64,000 bases of DNA from Bolinopsis microptera (lineage: Eukaryota; Ctenophora; Tentaculata; Lobata; Bolinopsidae). Position 1 is the first letter of the stretch. Each line of letters begins with the position of its first letter. A model generated the notes under the pieces. The model made no database searches and was not told where the DNA came from. It saw nothing but the letters and a program-made list of their open reading frames with translations. The stretch spans positions 6,403,675 through 6,467,674 of the forward strand of contig NC_087078.1 of assembly GCF_026151205.1 (NCBI RefSeq), in the 5' to 3' direction. Positions 23,635 through 36,872 of the stretch are shown piece after piece. Both the position numbers and the translations under genes were made by a program.

Positions 23635-24959
23635 CTAAAATAGAAAGAGAGTTAAACTAAGTAGAATAATTATGCGCAGCTGCGTTGATAAAGACGTTGA
23701 TACTTAATAAACCTGATAGTTCCACTGTGCAAATATGCAAAACCATAAATTTCGACGACGGAATCTCGTCGAACCATTTACCATGGTAAAAACAGTTATA
23801 TGGCATTACATCTGCAAAGCTACAGTTCTCAAATGTAAAACACGGCGGAGCAATTGAGGCCAACATATACCCACTGACTTTTGGACCACTACACCCTATA
23901 CATGTATAAAGTACCAACTCACGATAAATTATATCATATAGCAAGGAAGGCTATGTAATTTACCTAGAAAAATTTCTCAGTGAGACAGAGGAAACTATAT
24001 CATGTTGTTGAGGACAGCTTCGCAGTTATATATTAATATGAAGGAGAAGGTTAGACAGTATAGCCAAGTTGGGCTGGGTTTAGAGTGACTATAACGATTT
24101 TACCGTCGAAGCTTGTTACATCTTTATACTCTCACCAGCATGGCAGCATGTGCAGTTACATCTAAAATGACTGCGTATATCGTTAAATTTATAGTTAAAG
24201 ACAAGTTAAGGCCGGTACGCGTACGGTACCTTTGAAATAAATGAGACAACTGAAAACAATAAAGCTAGCAGTAAAAACATCGCTGCTGATATAAGCTACG
24301 TCATAAACCGCTAATGATAATGGTACTGAATTATTATGGTTAATTTGACACGGCAACTCGTGTATGTTCTACTTGAGACTGTCTCCGTGGTAACCAGAGT
24401 TTGAAATATTCAGATTCATCTTATATTATGCGGAAGGAGCTATCACACTCACCAGTCACCATTCTATAAGTATTAACCATGTACACGCTATTACATTTTA
24501 ATTGAGCTCAAATAGTTTACACAGGGCGGTTGCCTTTTTTCCATTCAATCCTTATATAGCGAATCCGGAATCAGGGTAGAATAATAATGAACAGTGCGTT
24601 GATAAAGACGCTGATAAACCTGATTGGCCCACTACTATACATTCATCAAGTGCCAACTCACGATAAACAACGCGATCATTGATCACAACATAATATTATG
24701 TAACTATATAGTGGACACCTTATTCGGGATATATTTGTTGAATGTACAGGGGAAGATTTAAGGGCCAAACATTGAGAATGAGTGTAAACCAATGTGTACC
24801 TGAGAAAAATGTTCTGAGTGAGACTGACGAAAACTATATTATGTTATTGAGGACAGCTTTGTAGTAATATGAAGAAGAAGGTTGGACAGTGTTACCAAGT
24901 AAGGCTTGGAGTGATAATAACGATTTTACCGTAGAAGATTGTCATAAATAGCATACGTA

Positions 24960-27200
24960 AGGGTAACAAAGTAACAAGATTTACAACAGTTTCAAGAATT
25001 AAAATAGCAAATTATATAAAAGTGTCAAACAGTATAATTATATAAAATAAATTTAGTCAAGTGTTGCAATTGGCAGAGTACATTACAGACTACAGAGCTG
25101 AGGTAACGGAAATCGTCCACTGCTACTTATATTATATCTAACATGAAATGGCAAATAAGAATGTGGAATTAAAATTTCGATTTCGATTGAACAGTAGTTT
25201 GAATTAAACAGTTGTTCGCCTAGAATTTGAGAAAAAGAACAGATGTGAGGATTAACGAGAATTTTTAAGTGTGTACGCAATTGCATGTTAAACTCCATGA
25301 TTTTATATTTGGCAGTTTAAGATGGATAGATGAAGCCAAAATGAGGACGACAATGCGAGACTTTCAATAAAGAAATTACCAATATCCTATGACACCATGA
25401 CATGACACCATATAAATTGTGTCAAAGAGCATTGAGCACGACTAAGGTCCCGGGTGAATGTCAACCTAATCAGGTATGAGGTAATGAGAAATAATGCTAG
25501 CTCTATGCCTTATTCTTTCTCAGAATCAGTAACACTATCTATATATATAGTGCAACTTAATGATCAGGCTTTCCGATAAAAGATATTTACCGGCAACTTT
25601 CTTAAACAATAATCACACATTGATTTATTAAGTCTATCGGTCAGAGAACAGAAAACAGGGATGTGCTACTTAAAACACACGAAATAACTGGGACCAGTGC
25701 AAATACGTAAAGTCATATTTTACCTGATTGTTAGTAGAGTCAGTTTAATTTACTCCATGTCTAATGTCTATGATAACTAGGATGAAGGATGCTTCGTTAT
25801 AAAGTAAATCGTAGACGTGATTGCATTGACACTGACAGATGTACCAATAACCAAAGGTTCAAATAATCAAAAGTGAGCTAATATGTTCTTCGCAGATGGA
25901 TGAATAGAGAACTAAGTGCTGCAGATTGATCATTAAATATCACAAAAGAGCGACACTAATGACTAAAAGCATTGTAAACTAACATGGTACGATAGCATGA
26001 TACGATAGCACACTAGTTAGACCAAGACAAAATAGATGAAATTGCAAAAGTGAAACGGAAAATAAAAGCCAACACCACGTATAGCAAGATAATAATGTTA
26101 ATTATAACGAGGATCGAGAGGTACTGAGGTAGTCATGACAATCGCAGTTTGCTAAAAACGTCGGTGAATAGTATTCTATGTCATAAACAGCCAATGATCA
26201 GCTATAATAGTACGGTTTATTTTACACGGTGACTCGTTCTACTTGAAACTGTCTCAATGGTAACAGAGTTTAAAATGTTCTTACTCTTAGTCTTAGTCTT
26301 ACAGGAGATCTACACGGTGAATGTAAGTGGGTCTGGGAATCTATGGCGTAAGACTCTACGGTGGAAAACTTTACGGTGGCGCCGTACAAAAACAACAGGT
26401 GTAAAAAACAGGACTATTAGGTGGCAAAGTCTATAATCAGGCATGAGATAGTAAGATAAAGAACTTAAGAAATAATGCGAGCAAACAAATGTTATATTTT
26501 TTTTATCGATATTGATAAATTGGCAGGTGTCCCTCATTAAATTTATGAGTTACAGGAGTTGCAAGAGTGGCAAATTCGAATTCGAAACAATAAATTTGGA
26601 TTAAACAGTTGTTTGCCTAAAATTTGTGACAAAGAACAGGCAAGGGGATATACAAGGATTTCTAAAGTTATGATATTACACGATATAAATTGTGTCAGTG
26701 GTCACATAAGCCTGTCCTATCCCAGGTAAATATCAATATATAATCAGGTACTAGATAGTAAGAAATAATGCGAGCTCTCAGCATATATCTCAGAGTCAGT
26801 ATCACTATCGAAATATATTGTGGATTGTACGACTGAAAGATGAAGTTTATTAAATTCCGAGACAAAATATTTAACGGCAGCTTCCTGAGAACAGAACACG
26901 GGGATTTGAAACTTAAAACACACGAGATAGCCGGAACCAGTACAAATAAGTGAAGCTATATTTTAACTAATTATTCTTAGAAGACTGTTTATGGTTTAGT
27001 TGACTCTGAGATCAAACCTTCACTACAAGAGGCTTCGTCATAAAAGTAAAAGTTGAAAGTATACGTGATCCGGATGCAATAACAGATATATTAAACGTTC
27101 AAATCATTTTACACCTACGCTAAAAACTTGTCCACCAACACTGTACAAACTACAAAAACATTTGATTGGCAGACGGATAGATAAAGAACGAATTATGAAC
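24960..27200. repeat. About 1-kb diverged tandem segmental duplication
   Basis: Blocks in 24300-25960 recur in the same order in 26160-27250: ACTGTCTC.{n}TGGTAAC-AGAGTTT, TTAAACAGTTGTT.GCCTA, CAGT.(A)CACTATC, ACTTAAAACACACGA.ATA, and ATCATTAAATATCACAAAAGAGCG. The copies are well diverged with many indels. No coding potential was found. Confidence 0.6.
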
Positions 27201-27316
27201 TATAGACCACAGAATGATCGTTGAATATCATAAAAGAACGGCACAAGTGCACAACACACAAAGGCGATATGAACTGATATGGAAGTTAGACCTAGGCAAA
27301 ATTGAAAGAATCGCAC

Positions 27317-27391
27317 TAACTGGGCCGCGCTCAGCCTGTCATTCCGCCTAATCTCTATTAATGAACATAATAGCCTGGGGTCCTCAGGTAA
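27317..27391. mobile_element. Complete 75-bp TTAC...GTAA MITE copy
   Basis: It runs from TAACTGGGCCGCGCTCAGCC to GCCTGGGGTCCTCAGGTAA. It differs from the 11723-11797 copy at only a few positions, so the family moved fairly recently. Confidence 0.7.
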
Positions 27392-27579
27392 AAGCAAGCA
27401 CTGATAACAGAAACAAAGAATCATATTTCACTTGTGTTGTTCCGTTGACCAAAACAAGTGCTAACAGACTAGATGGTTGATGAAATAAGCCTCTTGACTC
27501 CCATTGTGTGAAATTACTAACACTAGCAGTAACCGGTGTTTCTTTAAGGTGGGGTCAAGAGAGACAGACAATAACACAC

Positions 27580-27664
27580 GGAATTAAAGAGGAATTAAAG
27601 AGGAATTAAAGAGGAATTTAAGAGGAATTAAAGAGGAATTAAAGAGGAATTAAAGAGGAATTAA
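27580..27664. repeat. 11-bp tandem repeat (GGAATTAAAGA)n
   Basis: About seven head-to-tail units; one carries an extra T. Non-coding minisatellite. Confidence 0.8.
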
Positions 27665-29640
27665 ACATGAAATTACCAAGGAGAACACTAACGAACTCGT
27701 CTTGGCTATACATCAATTAGAAAATGTTATTTATTAAATTTGAGATTTTTACACAACTTGGCCCATTTAGATGAGCTATACAATACTCTGTAAAAGATAA
27801 CATAATATAGAATATAATTGTCTGGGAGGATGACTGTAAAATTTGGGGAAAAAAGTATCCTGTGGTTAAACAAAGCACAGATACTAACAGAAACAAATCA
27901 AACGTTTGGTTCGATCCACACTACTGATATGTAAGATCAGACACAGCAAATTATGACGCTCTCAAAGCATTTCACAATAAAGGATAATTTATATAGATAA
28001 ATTATTAACAGGAAAATTGTTTTAATTTTGGTTCATCGAATGTTTTATATCAGATGTTGATCTCTTAAAGATAGGTGTATATTTTTGCTATTATTTCTAT
28101 GAAAGGGGAGGTACGGATAAAGTACCAAACCTTATTGTGTATATTTGGTTGCAACTCCGGTAAATGATGAAACATGTCTCTTATGAGAGTGATACCGTGA
28201 GTTGCTTCCTTTTTTTTAATTAATTTATATAGATTAACTCCCGATTTCAATTCAGGGAGACTAATCTATTCTTGCAAAAATGTTAAAACAAACTAAATAT
28301 TTTACAACATCTAGGACTAAGGACAAAGTGACTAATATAGAGTACGAGAACACATGATTTCCATCACAATGCGATCTATTAAATAAGTAATAACTAGGAT
28401 TAAATATCTTAATCCATCATCAAAGATTGTACAGTATGAATATCAGACCATTAAAGCGTTTTTCTACGATCCAATTCAGAATTTTGACACTAACTGTAAA
28501 GGAAAAAGGTGCAGGGCAGAACTAATCTATAGATCACATCTGAGAGATTTCTTTCGATCACAGGCCTTCTTTGAAAACGACAAAAAGTAGCCGGGCCCGA
28601 ACAGGCAGTCCGAAAGAAATAAAAACTACAAACAGACAGTATAATGGTCAACATCAATCTGACATATTTTGTTCCTTCTGAACCCTGAACCTCTTGATTT
28701 GGATTTAAGTAACACGATCTTAGTTCGGAAATTTAATTCAAATGCATAGCATGAGTATATAAAAGAAAATCTTCAGATAACTGCAAACTGATTGACAAAC
28801 TAAACCATCCCTCATCAGAGTGGTAGTCATGACAGGACCATGTTACTTTGATATTAAGTAAAGCTAACATCTTTCGCTAGGGTCTTTAAACGAAGTAAAT
28901 GTCGGGCAGCTAAATATAAACAAGTGTAGACAACTGGACGATTTTTTTAAAATGTCGTACGAGCAATCGAAAAGGTCATCAAAATATATCTTAACTACAG
29001 GAACAACATAAACATGAAGGAGGTACCGAAGTTACTGTGCAGTGTGATAACAGTAACACGAGGTGCAGTGAGCAGCACATCACTGATGACACTCATATCG
29101 CTCGATTTTACAATCCAATAATCAAATTTTACAATCTAACTCAGCGCGCGGCTCCTCTAGCTAATACGTTACTTTTCTCCAATTGGCAGTTTGCGTGCAC
29201 GTGTCTTTTCTGAGGCCCCAATTGGTTCTAAATGATCACGTGAATGCTGGTCACGCGCACATCAACTTCCAATGAGCGTACTGCCATTTTTTCTGAGGCG
29301 ATGGAGGTCGTAAATCACTCAGCCCGAATAAAGATTTGGCGGAATGACAGGCTGAGCGCGGCCCAGTAACTTTTATTGTAAACACCACACTAAACTAAAA
29401 AGAAGCAGAAACCATACAATACGTGTAGGTATTATAAATGATAATACAGTGACATGATCAACAAAAAAGAGAGACAGATCCTAGAAAGGTAGAGATCAAG
29501 ACATAAAAATGGAGTGCAGTAAAAAATAAAAGCCAATGTGTCTTGCAAAGTGAAGACAAATGGGAAGAAAAAACTTCAAAACTGATTATATAAATGGTTC
29601 TTTAACATTCGCTTGAAGCAGTTGGTATCAGTAATACATC
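27665..29640. other. Non-coding stretch
   Basis: No gene recognised. A half copy of the TTAC...GTAA MITE is at 29327-29369 (TTTGGCGGAATGACAGGCTG through CCCAGTAA). Confidence 0.4.
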
Positions 29641-29940
29641 TCAACATCATTGGAAGAGAGTTCCATGCAATCGCGTCGGTGCATGGCTTGAGAAACGTCT
29701 GTCATCAACTTTGGACCTTTTATTCTTTGGTACCTTTAACATGAACATGAGATGGTCACCAGATCTTTTCGACCTGGTCATGGTGTTTGAAAGTTCTGTA
29801 TCCACTACAGCCACATCTAGTAATGCTTTTAGGTAATCAGGTGCAGTACCGTGAACTGATTTGTGGGTTAAAAGACAAACCTTAAAGAAGATTCGTTGGT
29901 CTATAGGGAGTATGTGGGCCTTCTTATAGAAGGGAACCAA
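29641..29940 (-). mobile_element. 3' fragment of a non-LTR retrotransposon (RT C-terminus)
   Basis: The minus-strand frame reads ILPIDQRIFFKVCLLTHKSV then HGTAPDYLKALL, a basic R/S stretch and DDRRFSSHAPTRLHGTLF. This is the common C-terminal ending of jockey/CR1/L2-type RT proteins (LPI..RI.FK..LLT.K..HG.AP.YL..LL; FS..AP..WN.LP). Only the last 97 codons remain, so the copy is heavily 5'-truncated. Confidence 0.7.
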
Positions 29941-30773
29941 GTCCGTGGTTCTGTCTTCTATGATGATATGAATTAGTGATTAGTAACCGAATATCAACAG
30001 TTCAGTGTCAAAATAAAATGGAGCTCGACTTGGCTGTCAGCTTGACCGTTCCGTCACGTACTCGCTTGTATCACGTCGTGACCCCCATTATCGTTTCACT
30101 AAGTAGCATTTCTACTATACAGGGGAGCCGCGCACTCGTGCGCGGCGGGTCATACGACGTATGACAAGTATTCGCAAAACAGTTCTGTTGAGGTGCATGT
30201 AGCGGTGACATGTTTTATAGCGATCTATAACTTGGCCATTGTTAATGGTCTGGCCCGGCGCGCGCTATTGGCTACTTCGTAGCATGCTTCGAGAAGAAAG
30301 CGGCGCGCGCTACTTCGAAGAAATTTAGACGAGTAACATCCGTCAATCTATAACCGGAACAACCATATCAGAGAAATGCATTAAACTAATTCATATTTCC
30401 GAGTGATATTTAATGCCGGGTAATGTTTAAAACAAATATTAACGCGAGTATTATGTGCAGAATCAATATTCTTTCAATCTTAATAATCAATAATAACTAA
30501 GCAAGATCTTTTCATTTTAAAACACAAAAGGTTCCTAGCCAGTTTTCAAAGTCATGTAATAATAATTATTTGGTAATTTGTTATGTCATGTTGTATGCGC
30601 AGTGTTCTTTCAATTATATTTCATAACAAAATTGGTTTTACGTTATGAAATTTGAAGTGCATGGTTAATATAAAACTTCGCGCCGCGCAAATTCGATAAT
30701 TCAACTTTTTCATGAACATTTAAAAATCGATTGAATCCGGTTTTAATTTTGTGTAGTTATAATTAGTAATTAT

Positions 30774-31112
30774 ATGTTTATCCAACTGCACAACATTTTA
30801 AATTGGGCCAAAAAATACATAAAATACAACAAAAGGATTGTAGAAGTCGAACATGGGACGTTTACACCGATAGTCCTATCAACCACTGGGGGTATGGGAA
30901 GGGAAGCTAATAAGTTCTTCAAGAAATTAGCGGATAAACTATCTAGGAAATCAGGCCAACGATATAGTGAGGCAATGACATTTATTAGGAAGAGAGTAAG
31001 ATTTGACCTATTGAGAACAACAATCATAGCTCTTAGAGGAGAGAGAGGGTTGAAAAGTAGTAGTGCAGTAAAAATAGCAGAATTAGATATAAATTTGGAG
31101 CCAGTTCTTTAA
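30774..31112 (+). mobile_element. Retrotransposon RT C-terminal fragment (VEHG...TGGMG type)
   Basis: An intact 112-codon frame contains IVEVEHGTFTPIVLSTTGGM then GREANKFFKKLADKLSRKSG, QRYSEAMTFIRKRVRFDLLR and ALRGERG. This sequence pattern is the usual end of RT proteins found in many cnidarian and other marine invertebrate genomes. The catalytic RT domain is missing upstream, so this is a 5'-truncated insertion. The clade is not assigned. Confidence 0.6.
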
Positions 31113-32599
31113 ACTGGTTTAATTATACTACTTAAAGGGTGTTTATAAATTTTATTTAGTTTTCTATTGAATTTATATTGAATTTTTATATAGGGTAATT
31201 GTTATATTATGTGTATATTGTTTAAATAATTTTTATCTTTTAATTTTGTTCAATTGGGCCAAATCAGGATATCTGGTAAAATTTTTTCAAATTATGGTGC
31301 GTACATAAAAGCACAATAATCTTTACGTACCTGTAGTATAAAAAGAGGACTGTGCTTTGTAAAACACCAAACCAAATAAAAGTGATATCACGGGATCTTT
31401 TAGCTTGAGATGTATTTCTATTTTAGTATTTATGCCACAGGTCTAGGCCATAATAATATATAATATATAATAGAAGGATTTAAGAAAGAGGTGATTTCTA
31501 AAAGTTTTGTAAATGGTAGTTATTTTTGGATTGTTTACGAAAATTGAGGGAACCAATTATGTTATTAATAAAGATGAAAGAATAGCATAATGAATATCTT
31601 AGGTTTATTCACCATGTTGCTACGAAACGTTTTTAATTAACTTATAAACTATAAAGTAGTGGAAAGTTTAATTAGGTAGATTTTTACTGGATCTTTAAAT
31701 CTATAATTATTTTTAAACTTAAAAATGTTTGTAGATGTGTGATGATGTTGCACCAGTCATTTTCGTAGTTGCAGTTCCACATTCAATTTGTAATTGGAAC
31801 TGGGTAACTACTTAATTTCATTGCATGCAGCTGCTGAGGAATTAGTATCATGGACTTCATGGTAATTTACAGACTAGACTTCTCAGTTAAACAAAAAATT
31901 TCAGTTAAACAAAAATTTCAATTTTATGCCATTTATTACAGATTAAACAAGTTTACAATAAATCAATTTGATATTTAACGGAATCCTAATTCAATGTGCA
32001 GTATGGTTGTCACTCTTTAAATAGATTAGATATAGGTTGACGGGGCAAAGGAGTGTGCGTGCTGTTCGCTATTGCTCACACCAAACGGCAACCTAGTAAA
32101 TGTTTTGTTTGAACACCGGTCTCCATAACGATACAAAATTAGGATTGTAGAATTTATTGTATAACTATTAGTGCAGTGGAGGTAGCGGTGTGGTGCATTA
32201 ATAGAGTGACAGCCTACTGATTTAGAGTTGTTTTTAAGTGAGCATAATGGGTGTATTTTTAGATCTAATGGCAACTTTAAAATTTCTTTTAGTCATTTAT
32301 TAAATATCAGCTTAAAAATATATAAATCTGGAATCTGTTCACTCTGTGAACCAGTCCTATAAAAATTTCAAAAACCCTCCTAAATTAAATATTAAAAACG
32401 TCTCAGTAATGGAAATAGTCATACAATTAAAAATTAACCAAATTCTTAATATCTACCTAAGAGAAAAATACCTACCTAAGTCAATTTCTACCTGTAATGC
32501 ACTAAATATTAGGTTAAATACATAGGTGGTGGAGTCAGCACACATTTACCAAAATCAAAATTGTTCAATAGGAGGAGCCTGTGGGCCGAGATCACTGGA
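31113..32599. other. Non-coding stretch between retroelement fragments
   Basis: AT-rich. The right part (about 32300-32599) is likely the 3' UTR of the minus-strand LINE that follows. Nothing else recognised. Confidence 0.4.
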
Positions 32600-33946
32600 T
32601 TAAATTTGATGAAGGGGATTGTTTTCAAATGACAGCTGCATTATGTCATAATCGCTTGTGGTCCATGCCGAATCATTATAAGCATGTTGCAGCTTTAGAA
32701 GTGCCTTTTTCAGGCGACTTTTAGCAAGGCTAATCTTGTAGGAGTAGTCAAAGAGCTTAAGTTTAGGTGCAATTGTGTTCCAAATTTTGGTGGATCTTGA
32801 TATAAAGTCATTAGATGGGAGTTGTGAAATGATAGTGGTTCCCTTTCTAGAAGATGACTGATAATGCTGTTGCAGTGATGCTGGGCACCTTAGTTTTAGT
32901 ATTTTAAAAACTTCCATAAATGTGTGATATGTATATAAATTTTTGAAAGCCAGGATGTTTTGTTGCTTGAAAAGTGGTTTACAGTGCTCTAGTTGGAAGA
33001 ATGTATGGTCAAGTGCCTGGCTGTCAAACTCTCTTGTTCTTGCACATGTAAGAAACTTGTTTAGGTATGCCTCTTTATCACCAAAGAGGACCCGTACACA
33101 GTGCTTCTGAGACAGCCAGATACTTGCTGTCCTAAAGAGTGCTGCATCACCCCAAACTGAGATACAATATGTAAGGTGGGATTCAAATAGTGTGTGGTAT
33201 AGGTCTTTATGGAGTTCCTTTGGTACAGAGTCCCTAATTCTATTTAAAGTGGCAGAGGCATAGTTTAACTTTCGTTTAAGTGCTGTTATATGAGGCCCCC
33301 AGGAAAGCTGTTCGTCAATAACAACTCCAAGAAACTTAGTTGCTTTGGTTTTTTTAATTGGAAAGCCATCAATATGGAGTTGAAGCGAATCTGGCAATTC
33401 TACTGGTTTACTAGCCTTTGGTTTAAAATGCATATAACAGCACTTTGACATGTTGATGTGAAGTTTGTTAAGGATCATATACTTTTTTATACAGCTTAGC
33501 AATTTGTTGCCTTTCTCATAAGTTTCTTCTACAGTTTTTCCATCAATAAAAATGTTGGTGTCGTCAGCAAATAGTATGAAAGTTCCTAAATCCGAGGAAT
33601 TGGCAATATCATTTATGTATAGAAGAAAAAGGAGCGGTCCCAAAACAGAGCCTTGTGGAACTCCATATTTAATGATAAGGTTTTCGGATTTTTCATTAAG
33701 GACTTCTGTATACTGTGTTCTATTTGATAAGTAGCTTTTAATAAGACAGTTTGCATTGCCTCTTATTCCATACCTATCTAGTTTTGTTAGGAGTGTACTA
33801 TGGTCGATTGTATCAAATGCTTTACTCAAATCTATAAATATTCCTAGAACATGGTTTCGTTTTTTTATGCTATCTTCAATAATCCTAACAGAGTAGTTAA
33901 CAGCATGGCTAGTAGAATGGGACTTGCGGAAGCCAAATTGGTTTTT
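32600..33946 (-). mobile_element. 5'-truncated jockey/CR1-like LINE, reverse transcriptase domain
   Basis: The open frame (stop-to-stop about 449 codons, no ATG needed) starts KNQFGFRKSHSTSHAV at 33946 and continues GIFIDLSKAFDTIDHSTLL, a GVPQGSVLGPLLFLLYINDI box, the catalytic FADDTNIF, INMSKCCYMHF, and FLGVVIDEQLSW, ending with an RT thumb and C-terminal region. RT motifs from the QFGFR box to the end are intact, but the N-terminal part of RT and the whole endonuclease are absent and a stop lies just above 33946. It is a dead-on-arrival 5'-truncated insertion about 450 bp upstream of the adenosine deaminase gene on the opposite strand. Confidence 0.85.
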
Positions 33947-34401
33947 TCACTTCTGGGGAAGATTAACACAAATAATGCGATTAGGATCCGGTCATGCTTA
34001 CATCAAGTACTCTGGTTAGGAATTGTTTACCTTGTGACAAAGGAAAGATGAGGAGTCATGAAAGACCGGCAACAACGATGTAGAGATAAGAGGAGATAAG
34101 AGAATAGAAGAAGAAAGAGAGGTAGCTGAGGGATGCACGACAGGACAGATGCACGACATGACAGAGAGCTACGCCTTTATGGAAACTTTATATGTCTGTG
34201 GAGTGTGGATAATGATAGAGTATTTTATCTTTTCATGAAATTATGATAGATTGTACGTATGAACTTTTGGTTTCCTATCTTTGAATAATAGTAGTTATGT
34301 GATTATAATATTGCTATATGTCAATCAATGTGATTTACGGTACTGGATTTCTTCTGTTATTTTTATGATAAAAGATTTGATCTAAAATACTTCAGGTATT
34401 C

Positions 34402-36257
34402 ATGGCATCTCGGTTTTTGAATGGCGTAGACCGGAATCCAAACTTTTCTGACCAGTTAATCAAGCTTATTCCTAAAACCGACATTCATTGTCACCTTGAT
34501 GGGTCAATCAGATTAGAAACTCTGGTGGATCTAGCTAAAGAACAAAACATATCATTACCCTCATATAATCTTGATGAACTGAGAAAGACTGTCTTCAAGG
34601 AGTGCTACACTGATTTGGATGATTATCTTGTTCCTTTCCAATACTCTTCCGCTGTATTAAGAAATGCAAATGCTTTGGAAAGGGTAGCATTCGAAGTTGC
34701 AGAAGATTGTTACTCAGAGGGTGTGAGATATTTTGAAGTAAGATTTGCTCCACATTTGAACGCTGTGCCAGGAGAACTGTCAGTAGAGGATGTCATTATT
34801 GCTGTGAACAATGGATTGAAGCGTGCCACTGATACATTTAATGGTATAGATGATGATGTTCATAAGGGAGAGGCTCCTGAATATATGTATGGAATTATTG
34901 TATGTGGTATGAGATTTTTTAATGGTCACTTTTCACCATTCTTCAAAAACTTTTGTGAAATTTTCAAACATGAAAGCAAGAAAAAGATGTTTGGGATTGC
35001 AACTTTACAGCTTGTAAAATTGGCTGTTCACATGAGAGATACCCTGAATATTCCAATTGTTGCTTTGGATATTGCTGGAAGCGAAGCCAGCTTTCCTGCC
35101 ATAGATCATGCTGAAGCTTTCCAGTATGCTCATGAGAATCATATGAACAAAACAATTCATGCTGGTGAAGCTTATGGTCCAGAGAGCATATTCCAGGTTG
35201 GTCTCTCAGATACATAGGATTCAACATATGCAAAAGATCAGCTTATAGGCAGATATTTATCAATTGAAAACTTAGCACTTATTTTGAATGTGAATATTTT
35301 TATGTGAGATAACTTTATCCACAGGCAGTGACTGCTTGCTATGCTGAACGAATTGGACATGGATTAAACATGTTTGACACTTCATTCTTCCATCCTGAAA
35401 CTCCTGTGGTAGACAAACAGAAATATGTCGATGGAATCATCCGGTTCATTGCTAACAGAAGAATATGTGTTGAGGTCTAGTATTTCAAATCACTGTTCTT
35501 ATCATCTTTATAACCATTTTGTAGTGTTGAGTAATACATGTAGACTGTCACAAATTTAACCTTTGGTGTTGCAGGTTTGTTTGACTAGCAATTATCAAAC
35601 AGCTCCAAAGCTTAGAGCTGCACACCCTGATACACACCCTCTGAAAAGAATGATGGAGGAAAAGCTTTGTGTTTGTCTCAACACTGATAATAGGTTAACT
35701 TGAACTTTGCTGATGTTTTCTCCTGATATTTTCCTCATCAATGTATTCTCTCAATTCTATAAGAGGAACTTATAGGCATAATACTCAATGAAACAAGAAA
35801 TTTCAATGAAACAAGAAATTAAATTTTAGCACATTTTAATTTTAGCACAATACTGATTTTTTTCAGGATGGTATCAAGAACAACCATGTGTGATGAAATC
35901 AGACTAGCTGTTGATGTATTCAAGCTGAGTAGAGATGATCTTTGGGAGTTGATAAGCAACGGATTTAGCAGTAGTTTTATGCCTGGCAGCTATGCAAATA
36001 AACTGGTAAATTTTGCTTGTTTTGTAATATTGAAGTGATAGTCTTTTGCATTGATTAGATTTTGTCTCCTACTACTGAAGTTCGTGATATTGTTTGTAAT
36101 ATATTTGTAATCTGCTACATTTTTTATCCTCGATCGTCAAATGAGTGGTGCAATGAAATTCAATTCTGATATTTTACCACCAAACTTGTTTCAGGAATAC
36201 ATGAGGAAGATGAAAGCTTTCTACAATCGAATTATAGACATGTGCACTGCAGCGTAA
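34402..36257 (+). CDS. ADA: Adenosine deaminase (five exons, complete)
   Basis: Exons 34402-35196, 35325-35474, 35575-35693, 35867-36005, 36195-36257; all GT-AG with matching phases, 421 aa. It converts adenosine (and deoxyadenosine) to inosine in purine salvage. Metal and catalytic residues are all present: IHCHLDGS (His29, His31), IHAGEA (His253, Glu256), ERIGHG (His277) and CLNTDN (Asp353). The last box is NTDNRMVS rather than the NTDDP of vertebrate ADA; NTDN is the form I know from bacterial and several invertebrate ADAs. The family is certain, the subgroup (ADA proper or a bacterial-like ADA) less so. The start is the first ATG of exon 1, 6 bases after a TTCAG that could be the acceptor of a 5' UTR intron. 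No signal peptide, so cytosolic. Confidence 0.92.
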
Positions 36258-36872
36258 TCCTAGTTTAAAACTTAATTATGCTTCAGCATATATTATTATA
36301 TTGGACAGTTCACCTTTTTTGACTTGTTAACCCGAAAATAATTCGTTGTATATTAATAATTTATTTGATCATTGATCGTAAAACAATTATTTTAAAATAT
36401 GCTTCAATGTATATGTGTACAATGAGCAGATATTAAAATAATTTTTAAAATTTATGATTGGAATTAATTCTACTGCTTTTTGTGTTGCTTAATTAATGTC
36501 TAAATCAATTTGAATGATTTTTAGGTTTCTAGATGACTTAATCATTTTGAATAAATTCTAATTTTCTATTATATTCAATTACATACTTGACTTTGAACTA
36601 TTACAATCATGTACTATCACTTATGGTAAATATCCATTGATTTTTTAATCGATTGTGACGAATTTGAATTTTTCTTTCGAGTTATAAAACCCAACTAATT
36701 CCGACTTGGCATCTGTTTGAAAGAAGTTGCTTCATTTTAAGAACTAAATTATTTAAAAGATTGCGTATGAGGTTCGATAGTAGACAGTATGATCTAATGT
36801 TCGTTTTTAATTCGAATACTTTAAAATTATACAGGATCCACGTCTGAATTTGACACTGATTCAAGTAGGGTT

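Larger units (their letters stand above)
21060..24945. repeat. Diverged triplicated segment (about 0.4-0.6 kb units)
   Basis: Three copies: 21060-21658, 23629-24112, 24567-24940. Shared landmarks in order are GCGTTGATAAAGACG, ACGACGGAATCTCGTCGAAC, AACACGGCGGAGC, CCAACTCACGATAAA and ATGAAGGAGAAGGTT.GACAG. The third copy lacks the middle, the second lacks the ACCTTATTCG section. No long reading frame survives. Confidence 0.7.
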
